Shown here one piece after another: positions 1 to 7,989 of a DNA stretch of 64,000 nucleotides. Every line of letters begins with the position of its first letter. Within the stretch, counting starts at the first letter, position 1. Source of the stretch: Clostridiales bacterium (GTDB lineage Bacteria > Bacillota > Clostridia > Oscillospirales > CAG-272). The position numbers and the translations under genes were made by a program. Under the pieces are notes generated by a model. The model had not been told where the DNA came from. It did not search any database and saw only the letters and a list, made by a program, of their open reading frames with translations. The DNA is taken from assembly GCA_022800625.1 (NCBI GenBank), contig JAAWQR010000006.1, forward strand, positions 17,200 to 81,199. The letters are read 5' to 3'.

Positions 1-138
1 TACTGCAACATTTGACCCAAGTCCGCCAAGTCCGCATATCGCGACTCGAGCGTGCGAGAGCGCTTCTGTCAAAGTTTTCCCCTGTCTTTCTTCAAGCGCA
101 CGGTATATATCATTTTTTGTCAGTTTAATATTTTTCAT
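1..138 (-). CDS. thiF: ThiS adenylyltransferase ThiF, N-terminal part (cut by window edge)
   Basis: Absent from the ORF track because it runs off the left edge. The reverse strand from the ATG at 138 gives MKNIKLTKND, an E1-like N-terminus, and then the nucleotide-binding glycine motif GLGGLGSN. ThiF-type enzymes adenylate the C-terminal glycine of ThiS so that it can accept sulfur for thiazole synthesis. It starts 18 bases after the thiS stop and sits in the same TPP-riboswitch-controlled transcript. Only 46 codons are visible, so MoeB or another E1-like protein cannot be excluded by sequence alone, but the thiS neighbour makes ThiF the best call. Confidence 0.8.
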   Translation of the reverse strand, partial: MKNIKLTKNDIYRALEERQGKTLTEALSHARVAICGLGGLGSNVAV

Positions 139-156
139 AACCTACTCCGTGACATA

Positions 157-351
157 TCAGCCGCCTCCGACAAAGCTGACAATCTCTATCACGTCTCCGT
201 TCTCAAGCACAGTGTTGTCATATGCCGATTTCGGTACAATATCACCGTTGCGCTCAAATGCGATACGACGTGTATCGTATGCAGTCCCTTTTAGATATTC
301 TGCGACCGTCATACAGTCGACGGATTCTTCGCGCCCGTTTATTTTTACCAT
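157..351 (-). CDS. thiS: Sulfur carrier protein ThiS
   Basis: Small beta-grasp protein of about 64 residues ending in VGGG. The C-terminal Gly-Gly is what ThiF adenylates and converts to thiocarboxylate for the thiazole moiety of thiamine. The N-terminus MVKINGRE and the central AFERNGDIVP fit the ThiS family (compare the usual VERNGEIVP). The ORF track starts at a GTG at 357, but AGGAG overlaps that codon and is ideally spaced from the ATG at 351, so I use 351. It is the first gene after the TPP riboswitch and terminator. Confidence 0.9.
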   Translation of the reverse strand: MVKINGREESVDCMTVAEYLKGTAYDTRRIAFERNGDIVPKSAYDNTVLENGDVIEIVSFVGGG

Positions 352-361
352 AAGCACTCCT

Positions 362-401
362 GTATAATAAAACGGAAGATTACCTAAATGGCAATCTTCC
401 G
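362..401 (-). terminator. Terminator between the TPP riboswitch and thiS
   Basis: On the minus strand CGGAAGATT pairs with AATCTTCCG around an 11-nt loop and is followed by TTTTATTATA. It lies between the TPP aptamer and the thiS SD, the expected position for a ligand-controlled intrinsic terminator. Confidence 0.8.
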
Positions 402-418
402 CAAGTGTATATTTTAAG

Positions 419-503
419 TATACCTACGTTGGCATTACCCAAATCAGGTTTCAGGTCGAAGGTTACGCTACCTTCCTCTCAGCCTGTAACACAAGCTCCC
501 TCT
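419..503 (-). promoter_or_regulatory. TPP (THI-box) riboswitch
   Basis: The minus strand carries the conserved THI-box segments in order: GGGAGC, CTGAGAGGAAGG, GACCTGAAACCTGATTTGG and TAATGCCAACGTAGG. These are the core of the thiamine pyrophosphate aptamer. It lies downstream of a strong promoter and upstream of a terminator and thiS-thiF, so TPP binding should promote premature termination and switch off thiamine synthesis. The order aptamer, terminator, SD supports transcriptional rather than translational control. Confidence 0.93.
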
Positions 504-510
504 GAATATT

Positions 511-539
511 ATTATAATACAACGTAGGGAAAAAATCAA
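511..539 (-). promoter_or_regulatory. Sigma-A promoter of the thi operon
   Basis: Minus strand TTGATT, 17-bp spacer, TATAAT. Predicted start falls a few bases before the riboswitch. The spacer contains CCTACGTT, complementary to the AACGTAGG at the aptamer 3' side; it lies upstream of the predicted start, so it should not be in the RNA. Confidence 0.75.
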
Positions 540-761
540 GGAATTTCGGGGATTTTATTTTGTTATCCTGCATTTGAGGTTTGATATGAGCTTGAAAAGT
601 AAGAAAATTAACTGTATAATTTTGATAGCGTATATAATAGGACAGAATGAATATAAAAAATTAGTCCTCATATTTTCATATAAAATGAACCTTTTGATAT
701 GTTTTTACGTCTGTATAAGTGAAACCGGTTTTAGAATTCATAAAATCAGGGAGGTGATAAA

Positions 762-2033
762 TTGGAGCGCTTTGAAGAGCTTTTAGAGATCAACCGATGT
801 GCTGTGGAACGATTTGTCAGGTTTCGTATAGGCTCAAAGGTTGACGCTGACGATGTTTTGCAGGATGTATATATTGCGGCATACCGAAATTTTCATGGGT
901 TGAAGAATGAAGATTGTTTCAAATCTTGGATAATAAGTATTGCAAGAAATAAATGCAATGATTATTATCGTAAAAAAGCATTGTTGATGGAAATTCCCCT
1001 CGAAGAAATATCAGAAAGGGAATTGTCTTACAGCAGACACGGTATTTCTGAAATATCCGTAGTAAAAGATACATTAGTATCGCTCAGAGATAGAGATAAG
1101 CAAATTCTTTATCTGTATTTTTGGAAAGAGCTGCCACAAGCAGAGATTGCAAAGTGTTTGAATGTCCCGCTCGGAACGGTTAAGAGCAGACTTCATACTG
1201 CAAAACAAAATTTTAAAAACAAATATCCGTATTTTAAGGATATGCCGAAAGGAGAAAATAAAATGAATAGAATGCCTGAATTTATACCAGAATATAAAAT
1301 CGAGAAAACTGACAGAGCGCCGTTTTCGGTAAAATGGGAAGAACTTATGGGATGGTTTCTTGTTCCGAAGCTTGGCGAAAAACTTACATGGGGAATGTAT
1401 GATATTCCTTCTCGAAAGTGCAGCCGTGTGTTTGATATGAAAGTTACGGGCAAGGCGAAGGTACATGGTATTGAAGGTGTGGAGCTGACCGCGAAAGAAG
1501 CTTCTTATTCGGATAAAAATGACGTGATCGATCGCACTTTTGTCGCACAGCTCACAGATACTCACTGCCGTTATTTGGCAACACTCCGAAATGACGGAGA
1601 TGTGAGGAACTATATTACCTTCCTTGACGGAGAAGAATTTATTCCTAATTGGGGATTCGGTGAAAACAACTGCGGTAACGAAACAAACCTTTCACCAAAG
1701 GGAGATATAAGCAGAGAAGACAGTATTGTTACATCCGCTAATAAAGATTTTTTGCTTGATATTGTAGGCAGATATGAGCTGACAATTAACGGTAAAATAT
1801 ATGATACAGTATGCGTAATGGATATAGAAACATACGACTGCGGCGTGGTTTCGGAACAGTTTTTGGACAAAAACGGCAAAACGATTCTTTGGCGCAGATT
1901 CAACCGCAATGATTGGGCAATAAACCGCTACAAAAAGAAATGGAGCGAGCTTCTTCCCGATAATGAGAGACTTACGGTAAACGGAAAAACCTTTGTACAT
2001 TGGTACGATTGTATAACCGAATATGTGCTGTAA
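762..2033 (+). CDS. ECF-type sigma-70 factor with a large C-terminal extension
   Basis: 423 residues, more than twice the usual ECF length. Residues 1-165 are a sigma factor: region 2 around DADDVLQDVYIAAYRNF and SWIISIARNKCNDYY, region 4 around PQAEIAKCLNVPLGTVKSRL. Residues 168-423 form a soluble-looking domain with many aromatic residues (KWEELMGWFLVPKLGEKLTW, NRNDWAINRYKKKWSELLPD) and no membrane segment; I cannot assign it to a named family. The start is TTG, preceded by an excellent GGGAGGTGATAAA. No anti-sigma gene is adjacent, so the extension may itself control the factor (inference). The 220 bases upstream hold no promoter I can defend; the 574-786 ORF there overlaps this start and looks non-coding. 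Confidence 0.85.
   Translation: MERFEELLEINRCAVERFVRFRIGSKVDADDVLQDVYIAAYRNFHGLKNEDCFKSWIISIARNKCNDYYRKKALLMEIPLEEISERELSYSRHGISEISVVKDTLVSLRDRDKQILYLYFWKELPQAEIAKCLNVPLGTVKSRLHTAKQNFKNKYPYFKDMPKGENKMNRMPEFIPEYKIEKTDRAPFSVKWEELMGWFLVPKLGEKLTWGMYDIPSRKCSRVFDMKVTGKAKVHGIEGVELTAKEASYSDKNDVIDRTFVAQLTDTHCRYLATLRNDGDVRNYITFLDGEEFIPNWGFGENNCGNETNLSPKGDISREDSIVTSANKDFLLDIVGRYELTINGKIYDTVCVMDIETYDCGVVSEQFLDKNGKTILWRRFNRNDWAINRYKKKWSELLPDNERLTVNGKTFVHWYDCITEYVL
1249..1265 (+). promoter_or_regulatory. Internal ribosome binding site inside the sigma-factor ORF
   Basis: AAAGGAG followed 8 bases later by ATG at 1263, in frame with the ORF (Met168). It lies exactly between the sigma domain and the C-terminal extension, so the extension could also be made as a separate protein of about 256 residues. 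Confidence 0.5.
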
Positions 2034-2036
2034 TAG

Positions 2037-2067
2037 AGAACAGGCAGGTGACAACCCTGCCTGTTCT
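2037..2067. terminator. Bidirectional terminator between converging genes
   Basis: AGAACAGGCAGG pairs with CCTGCCTGTTCT around a short loop, with TTA after it on the plus strand. It sits between the sigma-factor gene and the converging rubrerythrin gene. Confidence 0.7.
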
Positions 2068-2078
2068 TTAGCTTATTA

Positions 2079-2678
2079 TCAGCCGCATGAGCCTTCAAAA
2101 GGAGATAGTTCAAGGCGCATAAAATATCCTCTGTCATGGTGGCAGACAGGACAGGAAGCGGGCGCTGCTTCGGCGCTCAGTATATGACCGCAGTTAAGGC
2201 AAATCCATGAAGTTTTAACGTCCGAGACAAACAGCTTGCCGCTTTCAAGAAAATCCGCAAATCTTCCGAAACGGTTTCCGTGAGTTTTTTCAATATCCGC
2301 AATCATGCTGAATGACGCCGCCACCTGCGGAAATCCTTCCGCCTTTGCGGTTTCCGCAAACGCCTTATATACAGGATCATGCTCTTCATATTCATTATGC
2401 TGAGCCATTCGGAGAAGCTCTGCTGTTGTCGGCGCAATATCTATGGGGTATCCGCCGTCTATATGAATATTTTCTCCCGCAAGCTCCCTCAGGTGGTCGT
2501 AAAAAATCTCCGCGTGCTCCTTTTCCTGACCTGCCGTGTAGTTAAATATGCACTCTATCACATATAAATTTTCACGCCTTGCCTGAGAAGCGGCAAAAGT
2601 GTAGCGGTTTCTTGCCTGACTCTCTCCCGCAAATGCTCTCATAAGGTTATCTTTTGTTACGCTGTTTTTGAAATCCAT
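2079..2678 (-). CDS. rbr: Rubrerythrin
   Basis: 199 residues. The N-terminal ferritin-like four-helix part (1-145) shows the diiron ligand motifs FAGESQARNRY, AGQEKEHAE and ADIEKTHGNRF. The C-terminal rubredoxin-like domain has CLNCGH and CPVC for one Fe(SCys)4 site. Rubrerythrin reduces hydrogen peroxide in the cytoplasm of anaerobes. It begins only 25 bases after the stop of the upstream dehydrogenase gene, with AAAGGAA in the gap, so the two are probably co-transcribed. Length and both metal centres are normal for the family. Confidence 0.95.
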   Translation of the reverse strand: MDFKNSVTKDNLMRAFAGESQARNRYTFAASQARRENLYVIECIFNYTAGQEKEHAEIFYDHLRELAGENIHIDGGYPIDIAPTTAELLRMAQHNEYEEHDPVYKAFAETAKAEGFPQVAASFSMIADIEKTHGNRFGRFADFLESGKLFVSDVKTSWICLNCGHILSAEAAPASCPVCHHDRGYFMRLELSPFEGSCG

Positions 2679-2703
2679 GATAAATATTCCTTTCTTTTTC
2701 GAT

Positions 2704-3738
2704 TTATTTTAAATATAGATGAGCGGGATGCGACAGATATTCTGCATACGGCAGCTTTTCCGACGTAATATATCCGGGCGGCGCAGATATTACATCGGGA
2801 ATACGGTTTACGATAGTAGCGCATGTGTGCTCTACAGTTGCCGGTTTTGAAACACTGAAAGATGTGTCGGGCTCGCCGGTAATTTTAAAATCACACATAT
2901 CACCCTCGCCTTTTTCGTAAACCTTGCCGATACAGCCTATTTCAAGCTCTGTTCCCTGATATGTCTGAGCCTTTACAAGAGCATTCATGCCTATACAGTC
3001 TCCCGCGGCAATTGATCTTCCGAGAGTTTCGGAATAAATATCATGATCCGCAGTGTACGGCAGGCATTCCTGAGTTATCGACTTAACTGTCCACCCCATT
3101 TTATTGCATAAGGCTTCGGTAGAGTTCCACACATAGCTCGGTTCAAGTATTTTGGGATGCGCTATCGTTTTTTCAAATTCTTCGGTGCTGAGTCCCGCGC
3201 CGTGAGCTTCTGCAAGTGCGATTCCGTAGTCCTCGACATTGTAGCTTACAGAACCTTCGATTCGGTCAATTTTCTGAATTCCTCCTGCAATACAGGAGAT
3301 CATATTTATCCAGAAAATGTCCTGCATTCCCGAGCCTGTAACAGTGCAGCAATTTTCTTTTGCCATTTTGTCAAGTCTGCTTGCATTTACGGGAGATGTA
3401 TTCCACGGGTAAATTGCCTCCTCGCAGGTTGTGATGACATTGATTCCGCGACTGACACAAGCTTCAATGTGCGGTTCCATCTCACTCATGAAGCTGAACA
3501 AAGTTAATACTGCGATATCGGGAGTTGTGGCATCGAGAATTCCTTCTGCATTTTTCGAGACTAAAATTCCTGTTTTGTATCCGAGATCTGCTATCTCGCC
3601 GATGTCGTGGCCTACGAGATTATCGTCGTTGTCAATCGCGCCGACGATTTCAATTCCGTGCTCTATCATATACCTGATAAGATATCGGCTCATTTTTCCG
3701 CATCCGTACTGCACGGCTCTTATTTTTTCATTTTTCAA
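2704..3738 (-). CDS. DapB-like / 2,4-diaminopentanoate dehydrogenase-like NAD(P)-dependent oxidoreductase
   Basis: The ORF track begins at 3858, but the family-like sequence starts at [15 protein letters not shown], after an AAGGAAGG SD and a TTG codon at 3738 (345 residues). The N-terminal Rossmann fold has the variant dinucleotide motif [10 protein letters not shown] and an acidic end to beta-2 (GAIDND). The C-terminal half has the mixed fold typical of dihydrodipicolinate reductase-like amino acid dehydrogenases ([16 protein letters not shown]). It resembles proteins annotated as 2,4-diaminopentanoate dehydrogenase from ornithine fermentation, but no other ornithine-degradation gene is nearby, so the substrate is open. 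It leads the transcript into rbr. Confidence 0.65.
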   Translation of the reverse strand: MKNEKIRAVQYGCGKMSRYLIRYMIEHGIEIVGAIDNDDNLVGHDIGEIADLGYKTGILVSKNAEGILDATTPDIAVLTLFSFMSEMEPHIEACVSRGINVITTCEEAIYPWNTSPVNASRLDKMAKENCCTVTGSGMQDIFWINMISCIAGGIQKIDRIEGSVSYNVEDYGIALAEAHGAGLSTEEFEKTIAHPKILEPSYVWNSTEALCNKMGWTVKSITQECLPYTADHDIYSETLGRSIAAGDCIGMNALVKAQTYQGTELEIGCIGKVYEKGEGDMCDFKITGEPDTSFSVSKPATVEHTCATIVNRIPDVISAPPGYITSEKLPYAEYLSHPAHLYLK

Positions 3739-3885
3739 AATGTTGCCTTCCTTTGCTGTAGATTTATTCGTGTATATTTTTGACTGATAATAAAAGATAA
3801 ATTCACCTATACACGATTTAATTAAAGTAACTGAATACCGAAAGCTGATTTTTAGCAATTAAAATAAACAAAATTTTAAAAGTCA

Positions 3886-3915
3886 TTGACAATTTGATAT
3901 TAAATAGTGTATAAT
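3886..3915 (+). promoter_or_regulatory. Sigma-A promoter of the lipoprotein gene
   Basis: TTGACA, 18-bp spacer, TATAAT, about 75 bases before the lipoprotein start. Confidence 0.7.
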
Positions 3916-3990
3916 TTAAATGATAAATCAGTTGGACGAATTTTATTTTCTTCGTTCAAAAAATAATTTTATTACACGAGGTAATTGAAA

Positions 3991-4809
3991 ATGAAAAGAA
4001 TCATCTCACTTGCGCTTGCAGGCGTACTTTCACTTGCGCTCTTTTCTTCATGCGGGCAGAAAGCTCCGACACTTGAGGAGTTAAACTCTGCTGTAAAGAA
4101 GACAGAGGCTCTTGAAGGAACAGACACTGACGTAACGATGAATATGAAAATGAGCATATCAGGTATGACAATCGACAGTGATTTCAGCGGAAACGTTAAA
4201 GTTGCCAAAGAGGATGGCAAGCTTGTAAAATTTCTTTCAAACATTACGGCAACGATGGGCACAGAGTCAAGCACGACATCTATGTATTATGCTGACGGAT
4301 ACACATATACCGATTATGCAGGAATGAAAACAAAAACGGAAACCTCTGAAATAGAAGCTCTTTCATCTGCTGCTGTTGAGATCCCGGATTTTGATTTGAA
4401 TGATGAGACAGTTACGGATTTTTCATCCGAAGCTGTTGACGGCGAATATAAGTGCACGGTTTCGTTGAATACTGATAAAATTAAAGATAAACTCGGTGAA
4501 CTGCTCGGAGAATATACAAATTCAGAAGCTGACAGTTCTGACAACTTAAATTTTTCATCAGCTTCCGGTTATTACATTATTGATAAAAACGGCTACTGCT
4601 CGGAATATAATTTTAAGTTTGATATGAAGATGAGTGATGAAAGCCTCGGAGAATATTCTGCAGCAATCGACATGACGGCTAAATACAACAATATAGGTGA
4701 GAAAGTTGAAATTACAGCTCCTGCTGACCTTGACGAGTACAGCGAAAATCCGTACGGAGACCTTGGTGACCTCGGAGATATGGGCGATCTTGGAGACTTT
4801 GACGAATAA
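3991..4809 (+). CDS. Secreted lipoprotein of unknown function with an acidic Gly-Asp tail
   Basis: 272 residues starting at ATG 3991 after GAGG (the track's TTG at 3985 is less likely). A lipoprotein signal peptide ends in LFSSC with Cys as the lipidation site. The mature part is rich in Thr, Met and acidic residues, with beta-strand-like segments (TMNMKMSISGMTID, TSMYYADGYTYTDYAG) reminiscent of LppX/LprG-like or DUF6612-type carriers; the assignment is weak. The protein ends in an unusual run of GDLGDLGDMGDLGDFDE. It is monocistronic, with its own promoter and terminator. Confidence 0.75.
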   Translation: MKRIISLALAGVLSLALFSSCGQKAPTLEELNSAVKKTEALEGTDTDVTMNMKMSISGMTIDSDFSGNVKVAKEDGKLVKFLSNITATMGTESSTTSMYYADGYTYTDYAGMKTKTETSEIEALSSAAVEIPDFDLNDETVTDFSSEAVDGEYKCTVSLNTDKIKDKLGELLGEYTNSEADSSDNLNFSSASGYYIIDKNGYCSEYNFKFDMKMSDESLGEYSAAIDMTAKYNNIGEKVEITAPADLDEYSENPYGDLGDLGDMGDLGDFDE

Positions 4810-4821
4810 ATATATATCAAT

Positions 4822-4861
4822 AAGAGAGACTGTTGCGTTTTTGTCGGCGGTCTCTTTTTTA
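4822..4861 (+). terminator. Terminator after the lipoprotein gene
   Basis: AGAGAC pairs with GTCTCT across a G/T-rich loop, followed directly by a run of T. Confidence 0.65.
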
Positions 4862-4974
4862 ACATCCGAAAAAGAGAAGCTGAAATGAATATAAGGTATA
4901 GCTCGTCTTTTCTTTCCGTAATATTTGAATACAATTCAGGTATGTAAAAAATCACATAATTTTATATTCTCCTA

Positions 4975-5003
4975 TTGACAAAAAGACGAAGTTAGAGTAT
5001 GCT
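4975..5003 (+). promoter_or_regulatory. Promoter of feoAB
   Basis: TTGACA, 17-bp spacer, TATGCT, about 90 bases before the feoAB ATG. A Fur-type operator is plausible here but I cannot identify one with confidence. Confidence 0.6.
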
Positions 5004-5094
5004 AATCTATGTATAAAATCCAATATGCAAATTTGATCTTCTGATTTGCTTTGTACAGATAAACCACGCCGAAATCGGCGGATCGGAGAAACAA

Positions 5095-7446
5095 ATGACA
5101 CTGAAAGAGCTGAAAATAGGCCAGAGTGCGACGGTGCTTTCTGTTGGCGGTGAAGGAGCGCTCAGACAACATTTCCTTGATATGGGCGTTATTCCCGGAG
5201 TCGAGGTTACACTTGTAAAATATGCGCCGATGGGCGATCCTATGGAGCTTAAAATACACGGATATGAACTTACGCTTCGTTTGGCAGATGCAGAAAAAAT
5301 CGAGATATTTAAATCGGACAGCAGCCAAAGCAATGCTGAAAAGAAAAATATCCGTATGCGAGAAACTCATGATCATCCGGGACTCGGAGAGGGAGGCAGA
5401 TATCATGTTAAAGCTGACGAGCATCCCCTTCCTGCGGAAGAAAAACTCACATTCGCTCTTGCCGGAAATCAAAACTGCGGAAAAACCACGCTTTTTAATC
5501 AGCTTACAGGCGCAAATCAGCATGTAGGAAATTTTCCCGGGGTAACAGTTGACAGAAAAAGCGGCAAAATAAAGGAGCACGATAATACGGAGATCACCGA
5601 TCTGCCGGGAATTTATTCAATGTCGCCTTACAGCAACGAAGAAATCGTCACAAGACAATTTATTATTGATGAAAAGCCTAAAGGAATCATAAACATTGTC
5701 GACGCTACCAATATTGAGAGAAATCTTTATCTTACAATGCAGTTGATGGAACTTGATATACCCATGGTGCTTGCGCTGAACATGATGGATGAGGTACGCG
5801 GAAACGGCGGTACAATACTTATAAACGAAATGGAAGAAGCGCTCGGAATTCCCGTAGTTCCGATATCCGCATCAAAAAATGAAGGTGTGCGCGAACTTGT
5901 AGATCATGCGATTCATGTAGCTCAGTATCAGGAACGTCCCGGAAGGAGTGATTTTTGCGGCAGCAGTGATCACGGCGGAGCTGTACATAGGTGTCTGCAC
6001 GGAATTATGCACCTCATTGAGGATCATGCGCGGAACGCCGGAATTCCTCTTAGATTTGCGGCAACAAAGCTTGTTGAAGGCGACAAAATGATATTTGACG
6101 CGTTAAATTTGTCTCAAAATGAACTCGATATGATAGAGCACATCATATCTCAGATGGAAAATGAACGCGGACTTGACCGCGCAGCCGCCATTGCTGATAT
6201 GAGATTTTCATTTATCATGAAGCTTTGCGACAATATGGTTGTAAAACCGAGCGAAAGCCGCGAGCACAAAAGAAGCCGAATGATCGATAAGTTGCTTACG
6301 GGAAAATATACAGCTATACCGTCGTTTATTTGCATAATGGCGCTTATCTTTTGGCTGACATTTAATGTAATAGGAGCATGGCTTCAAGGCTTATTGGAAA
6401 TGGGAATTGGCAGCTTGAGCCAAATCGTAGAATCATCTCTTGAAGCATGGAATGTAAATACTGTTCTTTGCTCTTTGATTGTGGACGGAATATTCGGCGG
6501 AGTCGGAAGCATACTCAGCTTTATTCCGATCATTATTATCCTGTTCCTCTTTTTATCGTTGCTTGAGGACAGCGGATATATGGCAAGAGTCGCATTTGTC
6601 ACCGATAAGCTGCTGAGAAAAATCGGATTGTCGGGAAGAAGCATAGTGCCTATGCTCATAGGATTCGGATGTACGGTACCGGGAATCATGGCAAGCCGTA
6701 CACTTCCCTCAGAGAGAGACCGTAAAATGACGATAATGCTGACTCCGTTTATGAGCTGTACTGCTAAGCTTCCGATATACGGTTTTTTCACGGCAGCGTT
6801 TTTTCCGAAATACAGCGGACTGATAATGGTAGGAATATATTTTACAGGCATAGCCGTCGGAATAATTACGGCGCTTATATCCAAGAGAACCGCATTTCGC
6901 GGTGAAGCTGTTCCGTTTGTAATGGAGCTTCCCAACTACAGGATGCCAGGAATTAAAAATGTAGTACACTTGCTTTGGGACAAAGCCAAAGATTTTTTGG
7001 AGAGAGCGTTTACCGTTATATTTATAGCATCAATCGTTGTGTGGTTCTTACAAACTTTTGATTTCAGGCTTAATATTGTAAGCGACTCAAGTGATAGCAT
7101 TCTTGCAAAAATCGCAGGATTTATCTCACCAATCTTTGCTCCGCTCGGTTTTGGAGACTGGCGAATATCAACAGCGCTTATCGCGGGATTTATGGCGAAG
7201 GAAAGTGTTGTTTCTACTTTGACTGTGCTTGTGGGCGCATCCGGAATTACTTATTTACTTGCTCCTTCTGCTGCGGTATCTCTTCTTATTTTCTGCCTGC
7301 TGTATACACCGTGTATTGCTGCAATAGCCGCAGTAAAACGTGAGCTTGGCGGTAAGTGGGCGGTATCGGTTGTTGTCTTGCAGTGTGCGATTGCATGGAT
7401 TTGTGCATTTGCAGTGCGTACAGTATGTGTATTGGTCGGAATATAA
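5095..7446 (+). CDS. feoAB: FeoA-FeoB fusion, ferrous iron transporter
   Basis: 783 residues. Residues 1-75 are a FeoA SH3-like domain (MTLKELKIGQ, FLDMGVIPG). After a His-rich linker (about 76-118) comes the FeoB G domain with G1 GNQNCGKTT, G3 DLPG and G4 NMMD, and then two gate regions of membrane helices from about 400 to the end (LIGFGCTVPGIMA, LTPFMSCTAKLPIYGFF). FeoB imports Fe(II) across the inner membrane in a GTP-dependent way; FeoA assists. In many Clostridia the two are separate genes, and the fusion form is also known. No feoC follows. The ORF has its own promoter and is not in an operon. Confidence 0.95.
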   Translation: MTLKELKIGQSATVLSVGGEGALRQHFLDMGVIPGVEVTLVKYAPMGDPMELKIHGYELTLRLADAEKIEIFKSDSSQSNAEKKNIRMRETHDHPGLGEGGRYHVKADEHPLPAEEKLTFALAGNQNCGKTTLFNQLTGANQHVGNFPGVTVDRKSGKIKEHDNTEITDLPGIYSMSPYSNEEIVTRQFIIDEKPKGIINIVDATNIERNLYLTMQLMELDIPMVLALNMMDEVRGNGGTILINEMEEALGIPVVPISASKNEGVRELVDHAIHVAQYQERPGRSDFCGSSDHGGAVHRCLHGIMHLIEDHARNAGIPLRFAATKLVEGDKMIFDALNLSQNELDMIEHIISQMENERGLDRAAAIADMRFSFIMKLCDNMVVKPSESREHKRSRMIDKLLTGKYTAIPSFICIMALIFWLTFNVIGAWLQGLLEMGIGSLSQIVESSLEAWNVNTVLCSLIVDGIFGGVGSILSFIPIIIILFLFLSLLEDSGYMARVAFVTDKLLRKIGLSGRSIVPMLIGFGCTVPGIMASRTLPSERDRKMTIMLTPFMSCTAKLPIYGFFTAAFFPKYSGLIMVGIYFTGIAVGIITALISKRTAFRGEAVPFVMELPNYRMPGIKNVVHLLWDKAKDFLERAFTVIFIASIVVWFLQTFDFRLNIVSDSSDSILAKIAGFISPIFAPLGFGDWRISTALIAGFMAKESVVSTLTVLVGASGITYLLAPSAAVSLLIFCLLYTPCIAAIAAVKRELGGKWAVSVVVLQCAIAWICAFAVRTVCVLVGI

Positions 7447-7521
7447 TTAGATAAAGCGGGAAAATACGGATATGTTTTTACAGATTCGTATTTTTCACGC
7501 AAATAAATTTCGTGAAGTATA

Positions 7522-7550
7522 TTGAAATTCCGATAGATTTGTGATATAAT
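7522..7550 (+). promoter_or_regulatory. Promoter of tRNA-Val
   Basis: TTGAAA, 17-bp spacer, TATAAT, ending 17 bases before the tRNA 5' end. Confidence 0.75.
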
Positions 7551-7567
7551 AAAAAAACAACATGTAC

Positions 7568-7641
7568 GGAGGCATAGCTCAGTTGGTTAGAGTGCTTGCT
7601 TGACATGCAAGAGGTCGCTGGTTCGAACCCAGCTGTCTCCA
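7568..7641 (+). tRNA. tRNA-Val (GAC)
   Basis: Full cloverleaf: acceptor GGAGGCA/TGTCTCC (one G-U pair), D-arm GCTC/GAGT, anticodon stem CTTGC/GCAAG with loop TTGACAT (anticodon GAC at 7602-7604), T-arm CTGG-TTCGAAC-CCAG. CCA is not encoded. A strong terminator follows. Confidence 0.95.
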
Positions 7642-7645
7642 TAAC

Positions 7646-7696
7646 AAAAAAAGTCTTGAAATCCCTTATATATTAAAGTGTTTTCAAGACTTTTTG
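7646..7696 (+). terminator. Terminator after tRNA-Val
   Basis: AAAAAGTCTTGAAA pairs with TTTTCAAGACTTTTT around an A/T-rich loop, ending in a T run; it could work on both strands. Confidence 0.85.
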
Positions 7697-7797
7697 TTAT
7701 ATTAAAATAATTGCGATCAGCGTCAAATAAAGATATATTATTGATTCTGTTGAATTTTATTATAAATTTCTATGTATACTGATAATAAAAAATACTA

Positions 7798-7826
7798 TTT
7801 ACTGAAACGGAGTTTTATGATATACT
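7798..7826 (+). promoter_or_regulatory. tRNA-Arg-type promoter copy upstream of the TPR/SGNH gene pair
   Basis: TTTACT, 17-bp spacer, TATACT. The flanks match the promoter of the intact tRNA-Arg gene at 60568-60596: both read CTATTTACTGAA and TATACTATT at the same spacing. It may now drive the two downstream protein genes. Confidence 0.65.
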
Positions 7827-7853
7827 ATTACTGGAAATAAATATTCGTATTCG

Positions 7854-7882
7854 GCTCAAATAAATAGAGTACCGGATTCCGA
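7854..7882 (+). pseudogene. Fragment of tRNA-Arg (5' half)
   Basis: 29 bases aligning without gaps to the D-arm and anticodon region of tRNA-Arg(CCG) at 60626-60654, with three differences. Similarity stops inside the anticodon loop: no matching 3' half, T-arm or acceptor follows, so it cannot make a tRNA. With the promoter copy just upstream, this is a partial duplication of the tRNA-Arg locus. A 9-bp hairpin (ACATTCTCC/GGAGAATGT, 7897-7919) follows. Confidence 0.75.
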
Positions 7883-7939
7883 AGACTGTGTGGGCGACAT
7901 TCTCCTCGTGGGAGAATGTGGCTTCTGTACTCGCAATAC

Positions 7940-7970
7940 AAGCCGCAAAGTTAAATTTGCGGCTTATTGA
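7940..7970 (+). terminator. Hairpin before the TPR membrane protein gene
   Basis: AAGCCGCAAA pairs perfectly with TTTGCGGCTT around GTTAAA; the following bases (ATTGATTT) are only moderately T-rich. It could be a weak terminator or attenuator between the tRNA-Arg-type promoter and the gene at 7990. Confidence 0.45.
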
Positions 7971-7989
7971 TTTAAAAAGGAGTATTTTT

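Noticed and set aside
574-786. Plus-strand ORF upstream of the sigma-factor gene
   Set aside because: It overlaps the sigma gene start, has no SD and no protein-like composition.
1074-1565. 163-codon minus-strand ORF inside the sigma-factor gene
   Set aside because: Shadow ORF opposite a well-supported gene; no SD or family motif.
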